Source of the DNA: Pantoea eucrina
Lineage (GTDB): Bacteria; Pseudomonadota; Gammaproteobacteria; Enterobacterales; Enterobacteriaceae
NCBI RefSeq assembly: GCF_001691555.1
Contig: NZ_MAYN01000004.1
Span: forward strand, 1 to 64,000
Reading direction: 5' to 3'
Length of the DNA: 64,000 bases
Shown here: in pieces, positions 32,253 to 41,560 of the stretch
Layout of the letters: every line of letters begins with the position of its first letter
How positions within the stretch are numbered: position 1 is the first letter of the stretch
The notes under the pieces: model-generated
Told to the model about the DNA's origin: nothing
Database searches by the model: none
The model's input: only the letters and a program-made list of their open reading frames with translations
Made by a program: the position numbers and the translations under genes

Positions 32253-33152
32253 ATGGACAGTCAGCAAACGCGACAGGGCATTTTTTATGCGCTGGGCGCT
32301 TACTTTATCTGGGGCATCGCTCCGGCCTACTTCAAACTGGTCAGAGAGGTGCCGCCCGCCGAGATCATGACCCACCGGGTGATCTGGTCAGTACTGTTTA
32401 TGCTGATACTGATTACGCTAAGCCGCAGCTGGAAACAGGTGCGCCGCGTGGCCGCCCAGCCAAAAAAAGTTCTGCTGCTGGCGCTGACCGCCATTACCAT
32501 CGGCGGCAACTGGCTGCTGTTTATCTGGGCAGTCAATAATCAGCATATGCTGGAGGCGAGCCTCGGCTACTTTATCAACCCGCTGATTAATGTGGTATTC
32601 GGCATGCTGTTCCTGCGTGAACGCTTTCGCCGTCTGCAGTGGCTGGCAGTCGCGCTGGCCGCGGCAGGTGTGCTGGTGCAGCTATGGCAGTTTGGCTCAC
32701 TGCCGGTGATTGCGCTGGGGCTGGGGCTGAGCTTTGCGCTGTATGGCCTGGTGCGAAAAAAGATTCAGGTAGATGCACAGAGCGGCATGCTGATCGAGAC
32801 GCTGTGGCTGTTCCCGCTGGCAGCGATCTATCTTTTCGGTGTTGCCGACAGTGCGACCAGTCATCTCAGCGCCAATCCCCTCAGCCTTAATCTGATGCTG
32901 GTGGCCGCCGGGGTGCTGACCACTATTCCGCTGATGCTGTTTGCCGCCGCCTGCACGCGCCTGCGTCTCTCAACCGTGGGGTTTTTCCAGTATCTTGGCC
33001 CGACGCTGATGTTTCTGCTGGCGGTACTGTTTTATGGCGAGCGCCTGACTCCCGATAAGCTGGTCACCTTTGGCTTTATCTGGCTGGCGCTGGCCCTGTT
33101 TATTTTTGACGCCGTACTCTACTCAGCCCGCACGCGGATGCGCAAAGCGTGA
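32253..33152 (+). CDS. rarD: EamA-family transporter RarD
   Basis: RarD is a DMT-superfamily inner-membrane protein linked to chloramphenicol sensitivity; its substrate is unknown. The 299-residue reading from ATG 32253 matches E. coli RarD (296) from TRQG onward; an in-frame ATG at 32241 is an alternative, and neither has a strong Shine-Dalgarno sequence. About ten helices are visible with YFIWGIAPAYFKL, GGNWLLFIWAVNN and STVGFFQYLGPTLMFLLAV in blocks. Its last 30 bp overlap the convergent AbrB-family gene. Confidence 0.93.
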   Translation: MDSQQTRQGIFYALGAYFIWGIAPAYFKLVREVPPAEIMTHRVIWSVLFMLILITLSRSWKQVRRVAAQPKKVLLLALTAITIGGNWLLFIWAVNNQHMLEASLGYFINPLINVVFGMLFLRERFRRLQWLAVALAAAGVLVQLWQFGSLPVIALGLGLSFALYGLVRKKIQVDAQSGMLIETLWLFPLAAIYLFGVADSATSHLSANPLSLNLMLVAAGVLTTIPLMLFAAACTRLRLSTVGFFQYLGPTLMFLLAVLFYGERLTPDKLVTFGFIWLALALFIFDAVLYSARTRMRKA

Positions 33153-34175
33153 GATAAAGCGCGCCAGTGCCGGGCCAGTGAGCAGAATGGTAAACAGACG
33201 CAGCGTCTGCAGCGCCATCACAAAAGTCATATCGACCCGGCTGCCGGCTGCAATGATGGCAACGGTATCCAGCCCGCCCGGGCTGGTAGCCAGATAGGCA
33301 GTCATCAGGTCGATATGCAATACCCGCGTCAGCATCCACGCCAGCGCCGCACACAGCACCATCAGTCCGAGGATTGAGGCGAGCATCTGCGGCAGCGTTC
33401 GCAGCGCCAGCAGGAAAATCGGGCGCGTAAAGCGCAGCCCGACGCTCCAGCCAATCAGCGCATAGGCCAGCGCCAGCAGCCACTCGGGCACCTGCAAGGT
33501 TGCGATCTGGCTTCCCTGCAGCATGGCTCCAGTCAGCGCTGGCAGCAGCAGCGCACCGGAGGGGATCCGCAGACGCTGCCCCAGCCAGGCCCCGGCCGCC
33601 ATTACTCCCAGCGTCAGCAAAAAACCGCGATTCAGCGCCGGAAACCAGATCGGCTCTGCCGCGCCGCCGCTGGTATCCAGACCGATGCGCGCGACCACCG
33701 CCGCCGCCGTGGCGACGAACAGCACGCGCAGATACTGCATAAACGCGACCAGACGCACGTCAGCCCCGAAATCTCCCGCCATCGCCACCATCGCCGAAGC
33801 GCCGCCGGGCGATGATCCCCAGGCACCGGTAGGCCCCGGCAGGTTACTGAAGCGCACCAGCAGAAAGCCGGAGAGGCCGCTGGCGGCCAGCGTGAGGATC
33901 AGTACCGCCAGCACCACCGGCCAGTCATTCAATAAGGGAGTCAGAATGGCGGGCGACAGGCTCTGAGCAATCATGCAGCCCAGCACCGCCTGCGCCAGAA
34001 TAAACAGCCGTTTATCGATACGCAGCGTTGCGCCGCACAGCCCCATTACGGTTCCGGTGATCATCGGGCCCAGCAGCAGCGCAGCAGGCAGGTGAAACAG
34101 CTGGAGAGCAACGCCCAGCGTCAGAGACGCAATCAGCAGCAGCATCCATTGTAAGCGCAGAGAGTAGTGTGACAT
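33123..34175 (-). CDS. AbrB-family membrane protein
   Basis: The 350-residue, very hydrophobic protein has two related halves of about five helices each, with the repeated motif LPxGALLLxPxxTG (visible as LPAALLLGPMITG and IPSGALLLPALTG) and ATSPGGLDTVAII/SSPGGASAMVAMA. This is the COG3180/AbrB (YbgN) family, often labelled ammonia monooxygenase-like; transport function is assumed, not shown. The start at 34175 was chosen to fit the family length; the frame opens at 34241. E. coli has yigF/yigG, not this gene, near rarD. Its 3' end overlaps rarD by 30 bp. Confidence 0.75.
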   Translation of the reverse strand: MSHYSLRLQWMLLLIASLTLGVALQLFHLPAALLLGPMITGTVMGLCGATLRIDKRLFILAQAVLGCMIAQSLSPAILTPLLNDWPVVLAVLILTLAASGLSGFLLVRFSNLPGPTGAWGSSPGGASAMVAMAGDFGADVRLVAFMQYLRVLFVATAAAVVARIGLDTSGGAAEPIWFPALNRGFLLTLGVMAAGAWLGQRLRIPSGALLLPALTGAMLQGSQIATLQVPEWLLALAYALIGWSVGLRFTRPIFLLALRTLPQMLASILGLMVLCAALAWMLTRVLHIDLMTAYLATSPGGLDTVAIIAAGSRVDMTFVMALQTLRLFTILLTGPALARFISRFAHPRAG

Positions 34176-34257
34176 GACCAGAATCAGACAAAGATAAGAG
34201 GTCCACAGGTTACGCAGGTTGCGCCCCCGGAGCCAGCGCAAATCGGTGTTAATCAGC

Positions 34258-34586
34258 AGACGGGTGCGGTATTTGGCCAGGGCGCCATGAATGGCATCAT
34301 CAAACGGGTGCGGTTATTCAACCAGGGCGCCATGAATGGCGCCCCTACAGAACGTAGGGGGCGCATTAATGCGCCCCTGGCAGCAGACGGATGCGGTATT
34401 CAACCAGGGCGCCATGAATGGCGCCCCTACAGAACTTAGGGGGCGCATTTATGCGCCCCTGGCAGCAGACGGGTGCGGTATTCAACCAGGGCGCCATGAA
34501 TGGCGTCATCAAACGGGTGCGGTTATTTGGCCAGGGCGCCATGAATGGCGCCCCTACAGAACGTAGGGGGCGCATTTATGCGCCCC
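34258..34586. repeat. Palindromic repeat array A (paired hairpins)
   Basis: Full units of 59 bp start at 34322 and 34404, and a nearly full one at 34531; truncated units start at 34277 and 34486. Each full unit holds two hairpins: GGGCGCCAT-GA-ATGGCGCCC and GGGCGCAT-TT-ATGCGCCC, flanked by CCAGG and CCTGG. Starts are spaced 45, 82, 82 and 45 bp. The linker word AAACGGGTGCGGT recurs at 34302 and 34511, with variants at 34258 and 34468. This resembles a REP/BIME element. It lies between the AbrB-family gene and corA and ends 4 bp before the corA stop codon. Confidence 0.9.
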
Positions 34587-34590
34587 GCGA

Positions 34591-35544
34591 TCACAGCCAG
34601 TTTTTGCGTTTGAAATAGAGATAAGGTGCCAGGCCCGCCAGCATCATCAGGCAGATGGCCCCGGGATAACCGAAGCTCCATTTTAGCTCAGGCATAAACT
34701 CAAAGTTCATACCATAGCTGGAAGCCACCAGCGTTGGCGGCAGGAATACCACCGATACCACCGAGAAGATCTTAATGATGCGGTTCTGCTCAATATTGAT
34801 AAAGCCCATCGCCGCCTGCATCAGAAAGTTGACCTTCTGAAACAGAGACTCATTGTGCGGCAGCAGCGATTCGATATCGCGCAGGATCTCACGCGCCTGT
34901 TCCAGCTGGTTGCCCGGCAGGCGCGCCTTACGTACCAGAAAGTTCAGCGCGCGCTGGGTATCCATCAGGCAGAGGCGAACCTTCCAGCCGATATCCTCCA
35001 GTTCGGCGAGGCGCGACAGCGCCTCGTCATACTCTTCGCCCTGCTGACCTTCCATAATCACGCGGCTTAACTTCTCCAGCGCGCTATAGATGTTTTCGAT
35101 CTCATCCGCCAGCTGCTCAATTTTCGTTTCGAACAGATCCAGCAGCAGCTCATAGGCGTTGCCGTCAGTCAGCTGCTGATTACGTGCCCGCATACGGTAA
35201 AGGCGAAACGCCGGCAGCTCGCGCTCTCGCAGCGTATAGAGGCGATCTTCGCGAATGGTAAAGGCCACGGTTGAGTTACCGGCGTGATCTTCAGCATCCT
35301 CAAAGAAAAAGAACGAGTGGATATGCAGGCCATCTTCATCTTCAAAGAAGCGCGCCGAGGCTTCAATATCTTCCAGTTCCGGACGCGTTGCCAGACTCTG
35401 TCCCAGCTCCGACTGCACGCGCTCGCGCTCGCTGTCATCCGGTTCGATGAGATCGACCCATACCGACGTGTTGAGTTTATCGTTGTTGTCTTCCAGCTCG
35501 ATACGCGTCAGGCGATCGCGCTCAAGTTTAAATGCGCTCAGCAT
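34591..35544 (-). CDS. corA: Magnesium/cobalt transporter CorA
   Basis: CorA is the constitutive pentameric magnesium channel, also passing cobalt and nickel. The 317-residue reading from ATG 35544 (GGGGAG upstream) is nearly identical to E. coli CorA (316). It has a large acidic cytoplasmic domain, a long stalk helix, and two C-terminal helices with the selectivity motif YGMN in [12 protein letters not shown]. An upstream leader of about 270 nt contains a small ORF (corL-like) and hairpins. Repeat array A forms its 3' flank. Confidence 0.96.
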   Translation of the reverse strand: MLSAFKLERDRLTRIELEDNNDKLNTSVWVDLIEPDDSERERVQSELGQSLATRPELEDIEASARFFEDEDGLHIHSFFFFEDAEDHAGNSTVAFTIREDRLYTLRERELPAFRLYRMRARNQQLTDGNAYELLLDLFETKIEQLADEIENIYSALEKLSRVIMEGQQGEEYDEALSRLAELEDIGWKVRLCLMDTQRALNFLVRKARLPGNQLEQAREILRDIESLLPHNESLFQKVNFLMQAAMGFINIEQNRIIKIFSVVSVVFLPPTLVASSYGMNFEFMPELKWSFGYPGAICLMMLAGLAPYLYFKRKNWL

Positions 35545-35706
35545 AGCAATACTCCCCATTGCAGACCAAATGGGACAGGGCGGTGCCCGTCACGTCCGAA
35601 ACGTAACGGACACGGCAAAGCCTTAACGCGGAAACTTTCGCTTCAGGATGTGATCAGTGCTGACTCATGCGACGGATAAGCAAAGGAGGTCGCGGATAAC
35701 CTTTCA

Positions 35707-35730
35707 GGCTACCTGCGTAAAGAGGTAGCC
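35707..35730. other. Hairpin at the end of the corA leader ORF
   Basis: GGCTACCT/AGGTAGCC 8-bp perfect stem with an 8-nt loop covers the last codons and the stop of the leader ORF. Ribosomes reading that ORF would disrupt it, which fits a translation-sensed attenuation device. Confidence 0.65.
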
Positions 35731-35789
35731 TTAGATATTCCTGGTAAACAGGATGTTGAGCCAGCATCGACTGGGCGCGTCCAAGGCAT
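35709..35789 (-). CDS. corL: corA leader peptide (CorL-like)
   Basis: A 26-codon ORF starts at ATG 35789 with GAGAGGA seven nt upstream and stops with TAG at 35711-35709. The predicted peptide begins MPWTRPVDAG and contains three Arg and two Pro in its first half and at its end. In Salmonella a short ORF, corL, in the corA leader couples its own translation to escape from Rho-dependent termination. This ORF is at the same place, but I cannot compare sequences. The 160 nt between it and corA are C-rich with few strong stems, as a rut region would be. Confidence 0.65.
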   Translation of the reverse strand: MPWTRPVDAGSTSCLPGISKATSLRR

Positions 35790-35815
35790 TGTCCTCTCAT
35801 GATAATAGTGCGCGC

Positions 35816-35844
35816 ATGTTACGCTGAGACGAAAAAGTCGTCAA
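35816..35844 (-). promoter_or_regulatory. Predicted corA promoter
   Basis: -35 TTGACG at 35844-35839, 17-bp spacer, -10 TAACAT at 35821-35816 on the minus strand. It begins 15 bp after the uvrD stop and would start transcription about 20 nt before the leader ORF. Confidence 0.6.
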
Positions 35845-35859
35845 GGTAGCGCAGCCGCG

Positions 35860-38022
35860 CTACATCGCCTCCAGTCGCGCATAGGCGGCGACCAGCCACT
35901 TAATGCCCTGCCCCTGAAAGGCGACCTGCAGACGGCTGTGTTCGCCGCTGCCTTCCAGATTAACAATAGTGCCCTCGCCAAACTTCGCGTGGCGTACCCG
36001 CTGACCCAGCGTAAAACCGCTGTCGCTTTTGCTGGTGGGCGTGCCCATGCGCTGATGGCTGACCGGGCGACTGACGCTGGCGCGCAGGCGTACTTCCTCG
36101 ACGCACTCTTCCGGCAGTTCGCCAATAAAGCGCGACGGGCGATGATACACTTCCTTACCGTAAAGCCGCCGCGTCTCGGCATAGGTAAGCGTCAGTTTAA
36201 CCATTGCCCGGGTAACGCCAACATAGGCCAGCCGTCGCTCCTCCTCCAGACGCCCGCCCTCATCCAGCGACATCTGACTCGGGAACATGCCCTCTTCCAT
36301 GCCAACGATAAAGACCTGCGTAAACTCCAGCCCTTTTGCCGAGTGCAGCGTCATCAGCTGTACGGCATCCTGCCATTTGTCCGCCTGGCCTTCGCCCGCT
36401 TCCAGCGCCGCATGCGATAAAAACGCCTGCAGCGGCATCAAATCTTCATCTTCATCCTGATAGCTGAACTGTCGGGTGGCCGTGACCAGCTCCTCTAAGT
36501 TCTCAATACGCGCCTGGCCCTTTTCGCCTTTTTCCTGCTCATACATCAGCCACAGGCCGGAGTCTTTGATCACGCGATCGGTCTGCACATGCAGCGGCAT
36601 CTCTGCGGTTTCATGCGCCAGCGCATCAACCAGTTCGCAGAAGCGCTGCAGTGCCGACGCCGCCCGGCCCGCCAGGGCCCGGTTCTGCAGCAGTTCCCGC
36701 GTGGCCTGCCACAGCGTCAGCTGTTTTTCGCGCGCCGTCTGCCGTACCACATCCAGCGTTCTGTCGCCCACGCCGCGCGTCGGCGTATTGACCACGCGTT
36801 CAAACGCGGCGTCGTCGTTGCGGTTGGCGATCAGGCGCAGATAGGCGAGCGCGTCTTTGATCTCCTGACGTTCAAAGAAGCGCATACCGCCATAAATACG
36901 GTAGGGCATGCTGGCCTGCAGCAGCGCTTCTTCCAGCACGCGCGACTGGGCGTTACTGCGATAGAGAATCGCGCAATCCTGCAGCGCATTGCCGTTCTCA
37001 TGCCAGGTTTTAATGCGGTTAACCACAAAGCGCGCTTCATCCAGCTCGTTAAACGCGCAGTAGATTGAAATCTTTTCGCCGTCGCTGCCGTCGGTCCAGA
37101 GCTCTTTTCCAAGCCGCCCGCTGTTGTTGGCGATCAGGGCGTTGGCGGATTTCAGGATATGGTTGGTGGAGCGGTAGTTCTGCTCCAGGCGGATAGTTTC
37201 CGCCCCGGGAAAGTCCTGCAGGAAGCGCTGGATATTTTCGACCTGCGCACCGCGCCAGCCGTAGATGGACTGATCGTCATCGCCGACAATAATTACCCGG
37301 CTGCTGTCGCCGGCCAGCATGCGGATCCACGCATACTGAATGTTGTTGGTATCCTGAAACTCATCAACCAGAATATTGCTAAAGCGCTCGCGGTAGTGAT
37401 TGAGGATCTGGGGCTTATGCAGCCACAGCTCATGCGCCCGCAGCAGCAGCTCGGCAAAATCGACCAGGCCGGCGCGATCGCACGCTTCCTGGTAAGCCTG
37501 GTAAATACGCAGCCACGTCTGCTCAACCGGGTTGTTGTAGCTTTCGATATGTTTTGGCCGCAGACCTTCATCTTTCTTGCCGTTGATGTACCACATGCCC
37601 TGGCGCGCCGGCCACTGCTTATCATCCAGGTTCATTGACTTGATCAGGCGCTTCAGCAGCCGCAGCTGATCTTCGCTGTCGAGGATCTGAAAATCCTGCG
37701 GCAGCCCGGCGTCAAGATGATGCGCCCGCAGCAGGCGATGCGCCAGGCCATGGAAAGTGCCAATCCACATGCCGCCCTGCCCGCTGCCAATCAGCTGATC
37801 GATGCGATGACGCATCTCGGCCGCTGCTTTATTGGTGAAGGTGACCGCCATGATGGAGTAAGGTGAGCAGTTCTCCACCGACAGCAGCCAGGCGATGCGG
37901 TGCACCAGCACACGGGTTTTGCCGCTGCCTGCTCCGGCCAGCACCAGCAGATTGCTGCGCGGTGCGGCAACCGCCTCACGCTGTTTGTCATTCAAGCCGT
38001 CGAGCAGATCAGAAACGTCCAT
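35860..38022 (-). CDS. uvrD: DNA helicase II UvrD
   Basis: UvrD is the SF1A 3'-5' helicase that removes UvrC and the incised oligomer in excision repair, unwinds the nicked strand in mismatch repair and dislodges RecA. The 720-residue reading from ATG 38022 equals the E. coli length; the frame opens 14 codons earlier. Walker A GAGSGKT, the TFTNKAAAEM motif Ia, DEFQDTN motif II, GDDDQSIYGWRGA motif III, QNYRS motif IV and the C-terminal Tudor-like VKHAKFGEGT-type domain are intact. An SOS box and promoter lie upstream in yigB. Confidence 0.97.
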   Translation of the reverse strand: MDVSDLLDGLNDKQREAVAAPRSNLLVLAGAGSGKTRVLVHRIAWLLSVENCSPYSIMAVTFTNKAAAEMRHRIDQLIGSGQGGMWIGTFHGLAHRLLRAHHLDAGLPQDFQILDSEDQLRLLKRLIKSMNLDDKQWPARQGMWYINGKKDEGLRPKHIESYNNPVEQTWLRIYQAYQEACDRAGLVDFAELLLRAHELWLHKPQILNHYRERFSNILVDEFQDTNNIQYAWIRMLAGDSSRVIIVGDDDQSIYGWRGAQVENIQRFLQDFPGAETIRLEQNYRSTNHILKSANALIANNSGRLGKELWTDGSDGEKISIYCAFNELDEARFVVNRIKTWHENGNALQDCAILYRSNAQSRVLEEALLQASMPYRIYGGMRFFERQEIKDALAYLRLIANRNDDAAFERVVNTPTRGVGDRTLDVVRQTAREKQLTLWQATRELLQNRALAGRAASALQRFCELVDALAHETAEMPLHVQTDRVIKDSGLWLMYEQEKGEKGQARIENLEELVTATRQFSYQDEDEDLMPLQAFLSHAALEAGEGQADKWQDAVQLMTLHSAKGLEFTQVFIVGMEEGMFPSQMSLDEGGRLEEERRLAYVGVTRAMVKLTLTYAETRRLYGKEVYHRPSRFIGELPEECVEEVRLRASVSRPVSHQRMGTPTSKSDSGFTLGQRVRHAKFGEGTIVNLEGSGEHSRLQVAFQGQGIKWLVAAYARLEAM

Positions 38023-38170
38023 AAGCACCGTTTTTAAAGAATAGAGTTGCGTACCCTGAGTCATTCGCCCTGCAGCGATGCTGCAGGTCTCTGAATGGTC
38101 GCGCGCTTACGCAGGTAAGTCACCAGAGTGAACCGGCACAGCCCGTAAAGCCGTGCGCCGGAGGATACGA

Positions 38171-38186
38171 CTGGATAAATTTACAG
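38171..38186. promoter_or_regulatory. LexA (SOS) box of uvrD
   Basis: On the minus strand CTGTAAATTTATCCAG fits CTGT-N8-ACAG with one mismatch, the same departure (CCAG) as the E. coli uvrD box. It starts 2 bp downstream of the -10 element, so LexA would block initiation. Confidence 0.85.
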
Positions 38187-38188
38187 CC

Positions 38189-38216
38189 ATTATAGCAGTG
38201 AGGTCAGGGATGCCAA
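38189..38216 (-). promoter_or_regulatory. uvrD promoter
   Basis: -35 TTGGCA at 38216-38211, 16-bp spacer and a perfect -10 TATAAT at 38194-38189 on the minus strand. It lies across the 3' end and stop codon of yigB. The transcript leader of about 160 nt then carries two hairpins, one with stem CCTGCAGC/GCTGCAGG near 38070-38090. E. coli uvrD also has an attenuator after its promoter. Confidence 0.8.
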
Positions 38217-38906
38217 CCGATGAATTTCAACGTGCGGCAGCAGACGGGCGTCATCCATCTGCATCAGATTGCCGCTGTTCAGGTTGATCCAGCACGCCTG
38301 CAGGCCGGCACGCAGCGCGCCTGCCACATCGGTCGTCAGGTCATCACCAACGTGCAGGATCGCCTCTGGCGCAATAGCAAGACGCTCCGCTGCGAGATGA
38401 TACATATCCTGCCACGGCTTCGCGCGTCCGTGCGGACCGGCGCGCAGCGTAAACTGAAAGTAGTGCTGAATACCGAGCTTTTCCGGATCGGCGTTGCCGT
38501 TGGTGATCGCCACCAGCGGCACGCGCTCGCCGAGCCAGCGCAGCGTCTGATGCGTCTCTTCCGGCATCGCAACCTGACTGCGCCAGTGATGAAAAGTGCG
38601 CATGACCTCTCCTGCGCCCGTGGCAGCATCGGCGGCCGGCAGGCCAGCATTCAGCAACGCCAGTTCCACCGAACGGCGGCGCCACTCTGAGACGTCGTGA
38701 TAAATATCGGGCTCGCGCGCCAGCAGCTCATCACGCAGCTGCTGATAGTCTGCAGGTGTGAATTCGCGCAGCGCCGGATGAAATGCCTGCAGCGCCGCGT
38801 GCGTTTCCTGCGCGGTTTTCCGGATCACCGGACGGTTGTCATACAGCGTATCATCCAGATCGAAGGTCAGCGCCTTAACCGGATGCAGGGAGCGGTAAAA
38901 CTTCAT
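38190..38906 (-). CDS. yigB: HAD-family phosphatase YigB (FMN/5-amino-6-(5-phospho-D-ribitylamino)uracil phosphatase)
   Basis: HAD hydrolase; E. coli YigB dephosphorylates the riboflavin precursor phosphate and FMN. The 238 residues equal the E. coli length. Motif I is [12 protein letters not shown] (residues about 15-26), motif II Thr in AITNGNAD, and motif [15 protein letters not shown]. It is the last gene of the coupled set dapF-yigA-xerC-yigB and overlaps xerC by 4 bp. Its stop codon lies inside the uvrD promoter. Confidence 0.94.
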   Translation of the reverse strand: MKFYRSLHPVKALTFDLDDTLYDNRPVIRKTAQETHAALQAFHPALREFTPADYQQLRDELLAREPDIYHDVSEWRRRSVELALLNAGLPAADAATGAGEVMRTFHHWRSQVAMPEETHQTLRWLGERVPLVAITNGNADPEKLGIQHYFQFTLRAGPHGRAKPWQDMYHLAAERLAIAPEAILHVGDDLTTDVAGALRAGLQACWINLNSGNLMQMDDARLLPHVEIHRLASLTSLL

Positions 38907-39805
38907 TCTGATTTTCCTCGTTTGGCACGCGGGTGCGCGGCATCATAGACCGAGGCCAGATGCTGGAAATCGAGATGGGTATAAATTTGTGTGGTCGAGA
39001 GGTTGGCATGCCCCAGCAGCTCCTGTACCGCGCGCAGATCGCCGCTTGACTCCAGCAGGTGCGTGGCAAATGAGTGGCGCAGCTTATGCGGATGAATATG
39101 GCTCGCCACACCCTGTTTAATGCCCCATTCGGCAAACCGTTTCTGCACGTTGCGCGCAGAAATCCGGCTGCCGCGTGAAGAGACAAACAGCGCATCATCC
39201 TGCGGAGCAAAGCTGTCGCGCAGCGCCAGCCAGTGCTGCAGCCAGGTCACCGCCGTTGCGCCAACCGGCACGCGCCGCTCTTTACTGCCTTTACCCAGCA
39301 CCTGAACTTCACCGGACTCCGCATCGAGATCGCGGCAGTTGATCCCTACCAGCTCGCTGAGTCGCAGGCCGCCGCCGTACATGGTTTCAAGCATCGCGCG
39401 ATCGCGCACCGCCAGCGGATCATTAAGGTCAATCTCCAGCAGCTGCGTGACTTCATCCACGTCCATATTTTTTGGCAGATGGCGGGCGTTACGCGGCGTG
39501 GCGATACCTTTCGCCGGATTTGCACTCAGCATGCCCTGACTGACCTGCCAGTCAAGAAAACTGCGCAGAGCGGACATACGCAGCGCCAGACTGCTCGCCT
39601 GCAGACCATCGCGCCGGCTGCGCGCAGCCAGGCTGCGTACCTGCGCCGGCTCCAGCGTCGACCACTCTGTCAGCTGCATCCCCTCTGCCAGGGAGACGAT
39701 TGCCAGCAGCTGGCGACGATAGTTTTTCTGCGTCAGCGGACTGAGCTGACGTTCTACCTGCAGGTAACGCAGAAAGGCATCGACAGCGGGCAGTAGCGTG
39801 CTCAT
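38903..39805 (-). CDS. xerC: Tyrosine recombinase XerC
   Basis: XerC with XerD resolves chromosome dimers at dif under FtsK control. The 300-residue protein (298 in E. coli) has the SAM-like N-terminal core-binding domain and the catalytic domain with Arg in [11 protein letters not shown], Lys in [10 protein letters not shown], His and Arg in [12 protein letters not shown], His in [12 protein letters not shown] and the nucleophilic Tyr in IYTHLDF. It overlaps yigA and yigB by 4 bp each. It is a housekeeping recombinase here and not a sign of a mobile element. Confidence 0.97.
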   Translation of the reverse strand: MSTLLPAVDAFLRYLQVERQLSPLTQKNYRRQLLAIVSLAEGMQLTEWSTLEPAQVRSLAARSRRDGLQASSLALRMSALRSFLDWQVSQGMLSANPAKGIATPRNARHLPKNMDVDEVTQLLEIDLNDPLAVRDRAMLETMYGGGLRLSELVGINCRDLDAESGEVQVLGKGSKERRVPVGATAVTWLQHWLALRDSFAPQDDALFVSSRGSRISARNVQKRFAEWGIKQGVASHIHPHKLRHSFATHLLESSGDLRAVQELLGHANLSTTQIYTHLDFQHLASVYDAAHPRAKRGKSE

Positions 39806-40506
39806 ACGCGTTCGATCCAGCGCGCCAGCAGCGCCGGCAGCATCTGGGCCAGATGCTGCAGTAAGAGTGTCCCCATACCGGCCTGATAGTGCTGATTATC
39901 GCGGCTGCTGAAGATCACAATGCCCGCTTCACCCCGCTCGCCCAGCAGCGACATGGCAACCGAGCCGACCGCTTTCGCCTGCGGCAGCAGCAGCAGCAGC
40001 TCCGGTCCGTTCAGGCTGCCAAGATAGTGCTGCTGCTGACCGAAGCGCTGAATACGCAGCGGCTCAAACGCCTGTCGTGCCAGACCCAGCTGGATAAAAT
40101 CGGAGGGTGCGCCGAGACGCCATTGATCGCTGAACAGCCGCACATTGGCGCCTGCCAGACCCAGCTCGCGCGCCCAGCGCTGCAGGCGGTTCAGCATCTC
40201 CTGCAGGCTGTCAGCGGCAGCAAGATGCCCCTGCAGCGCCAGCAGGCGATCAAACAGCTGATGGTTGGCGTTGGCCTGCTCCATCAGCAGCGTGATCTCC
40301 TCTTCCAGCTGACGGATGTGGTTGCGCTGGCGCGCCATGTGCCACTCTACCAGCGAGACGCTGCCGCGCACCGCGTGCGGCACCGCCATCTGTTCAACCT
40401 GACGGGCGTTACGGATAAAAAAGTCGGGGTTCTGCTGCAGATAAGCGCTGACCGCGCGATCGTCGGGCTGTACCGCGCTGTCAGTCTGCTCTTCCGGGTA
40501 TTTCAT
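39802..40506 (-). CDS. yigA: DUF484 family protein YigA
   Basis: The 234-residue protein (235 in E. coli) has a short helical N-terminus ([19 protein letters not shown]), a coiled-coil segment at about 60-85 ([19 protein letters not shown]) and a C-terminal GAF-like domain. Its function is unknown. It is conserved between dapF and xerC and overlaps both by 4 bp, which suggests translational coupling. Confidence 0.9.
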   Translation of the reverse strand: MKYPEEQTDSAVQPDDRAVSAYLQQNPDFFIRNARQVEQMAVPHAVRGSVSLVEWHMARQRNHIRQLEEEITLLMEQANANHQLFDRLLALQGHLAAADSLQEMLNRLQRWARELGLAGANVRLFSDQWRLGAPSDFIQLGLARQAFEPLRIQRFGQQQHYLGSLNGPELLLLLPQAKAVGSVAMSLLGERGEAGIVIFSSRDNQHYQAGMGTLLLQHLAQMLPALLARWIERV

Positions 40507-41327
40507 AAATGAATAAATCCGTCATAAACGTGGGTGGCGGGTCCGGTCATATACAGCGGCTGTCCGGCCCCCTTCCAGGCGATATGCAGCGTCCCGCCCG
40601 GCAGATCGACGCGTACTTTTTCTGCCAGCAGCCCCTGCTGAATACCACAGGCCACTGCTGCACAGGCGCCGCTGCCGCACGCCTGCGTTTCGCCAGCGCC
40701 GCGCTCATACACGCGCAGGCGCACATGCTCGCGGCTGACCACTTCCATAAAGCCGACGTTAACGCGTTCCGGGAAACGCTCGTGGCTTTCCAGCGCCGGT
40801 CCCAGCGTCTCAACGGCTGCAGTTATCACGCTCTCCACCTGGATCACGCAGTGCGGATTACCCATTGAGACCGCACCAAACATCACGGTCTGCTCAGCGA
40901 CGCGCTGCAGATAGAGATTTTCCGCTTTATTCGCGCGCAGCGGCACACGCTGCGGATCAAAGTCAGGCTCGCCCATATTGACGCGTACCAGTTCATCACT
41001 GGTCACGCTCAATACCATACGTCCGGTTTGCGTGCTGACGCGAATGTCACTTTTATTGGTCAGCCCTTTCAGGCGCACAAAGCGGACAAAACAGCGCGCG
41101 CCGTTGCCACACTGTGCCACTTCACTGCCGTCAGCGTTAAATATGCGATAGTGAAAGTCGAGATCCGGATCGTAGGGTGGCTCTACGATCAGCAGCTGAT
41201 CAAAGCCGATCCCCAGATGCCGATCCGCCAGGCGGCGAATCAATTCCGGCGAAAAAAAGACGTTTTGTGTCACGGCATCCACGACCATAAAGTCATTGCC
41301 GAGACCGTGCATTTTCGAGAACTGCAT
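40503..41327 (-). CDS. dapF: Diaminopimelate epimerase DapF
   Basis: DapF converts LL- to meso-diaminopimelate for lysine and peptidoglycan synthesis. The 274-residue reading from ATG 41327 (CGGAG seven nt upstream) equals the E. coli length. Both catalytic Cys residues are seen: CGNGARCF and CGSGACAA. The open frame extends 85 codons upstream across lptM in another frame and is not coding there. The gene leads the coupled set dapF-yigA-xerC-yigB. Confidence 0.97.
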   Translation of the reverse strand: MQFSKMHGLGNDFMVVDAVTQNVFFSPELIRRLADRHLGIGFDQLLIVEPPYDPDLDFHYRIFNADGSEVAQCGNGARCFVRFVRLKGLTNKSDIRVSTQTGRMVLSVTSDELVRVNMGEPDFDPQRVPLRANKAENLYLQRVAEQTVMFGAVSMGNPHCVIQVESVITAAVETLGPALESHERFPERVNVGFMEVVSREHVRLRVYERGAGETQACGSGACAAVACGIQQGLLAEKVRVDLPGGTLHIAWKGAGQPLYMTGPATHVYDGFIHL

Positions 41328-41356
41328 TTTCTGCTCCGCCGGATTACTCATTGAAT

Positions 41357-41560
41357 TTAGTTTGACTGTACGCCTGATGAGCTGCCGGTGACCAGGCTCC
41401 CGGTATCCGCCTGCTGAGCGGCCTGCTGCTGCTGTTCTGTCGGCTTGTCGTTCTGCTGCGGCTTGTCCGCGGGCGGGAAGTATAACGGGCCTTTCAGGCC
41501 GCAGCCTGCCAGGCTGACCAGCATCAGCGCCATGCCCAACTGGCTTATGACTCGTCTCAT
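41357..41560 (-). CDS. lptM: LPS assembly lipoprotein LptM (YifL)
   Basis: LptM is a small outer-membrane lipoprotein that binds the LptD barrel and helps its disulfide maturation. The 67-residue precursor has a signal peptide ending in lipobox LAGC with the lipidated Cys at residue 20, then the conserved [13 protein letters not shown], and a Gln/Ser-rich tail. It lies 29 bp before dapF, as in E. coli. Confidence 0.95.
   Translation of the reverse strand: MRRVISQLGMALMLVSLAGCGLKGPLYFPPADKPQQNDKPTEQQQQAAQQADTGSLVTGSSSGVQSN

Noticed and set aside
34336-34618. Small ORFs on both strands across repeat array A, with repeated MAP-type peptides
   Set aside because: They are read through the palindromic DNA repeat itself; the repeat in the peptide follows from the repeat in the DNA and there is no ribosome site or conserved protein.
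38903-39805. Tyrosine recombinase gene as a sign of a phage or integrative element
   Set aside because: The protein and its coupled neighbours identify it as the housekeeping XerC; no att repeats or phage genes are near.
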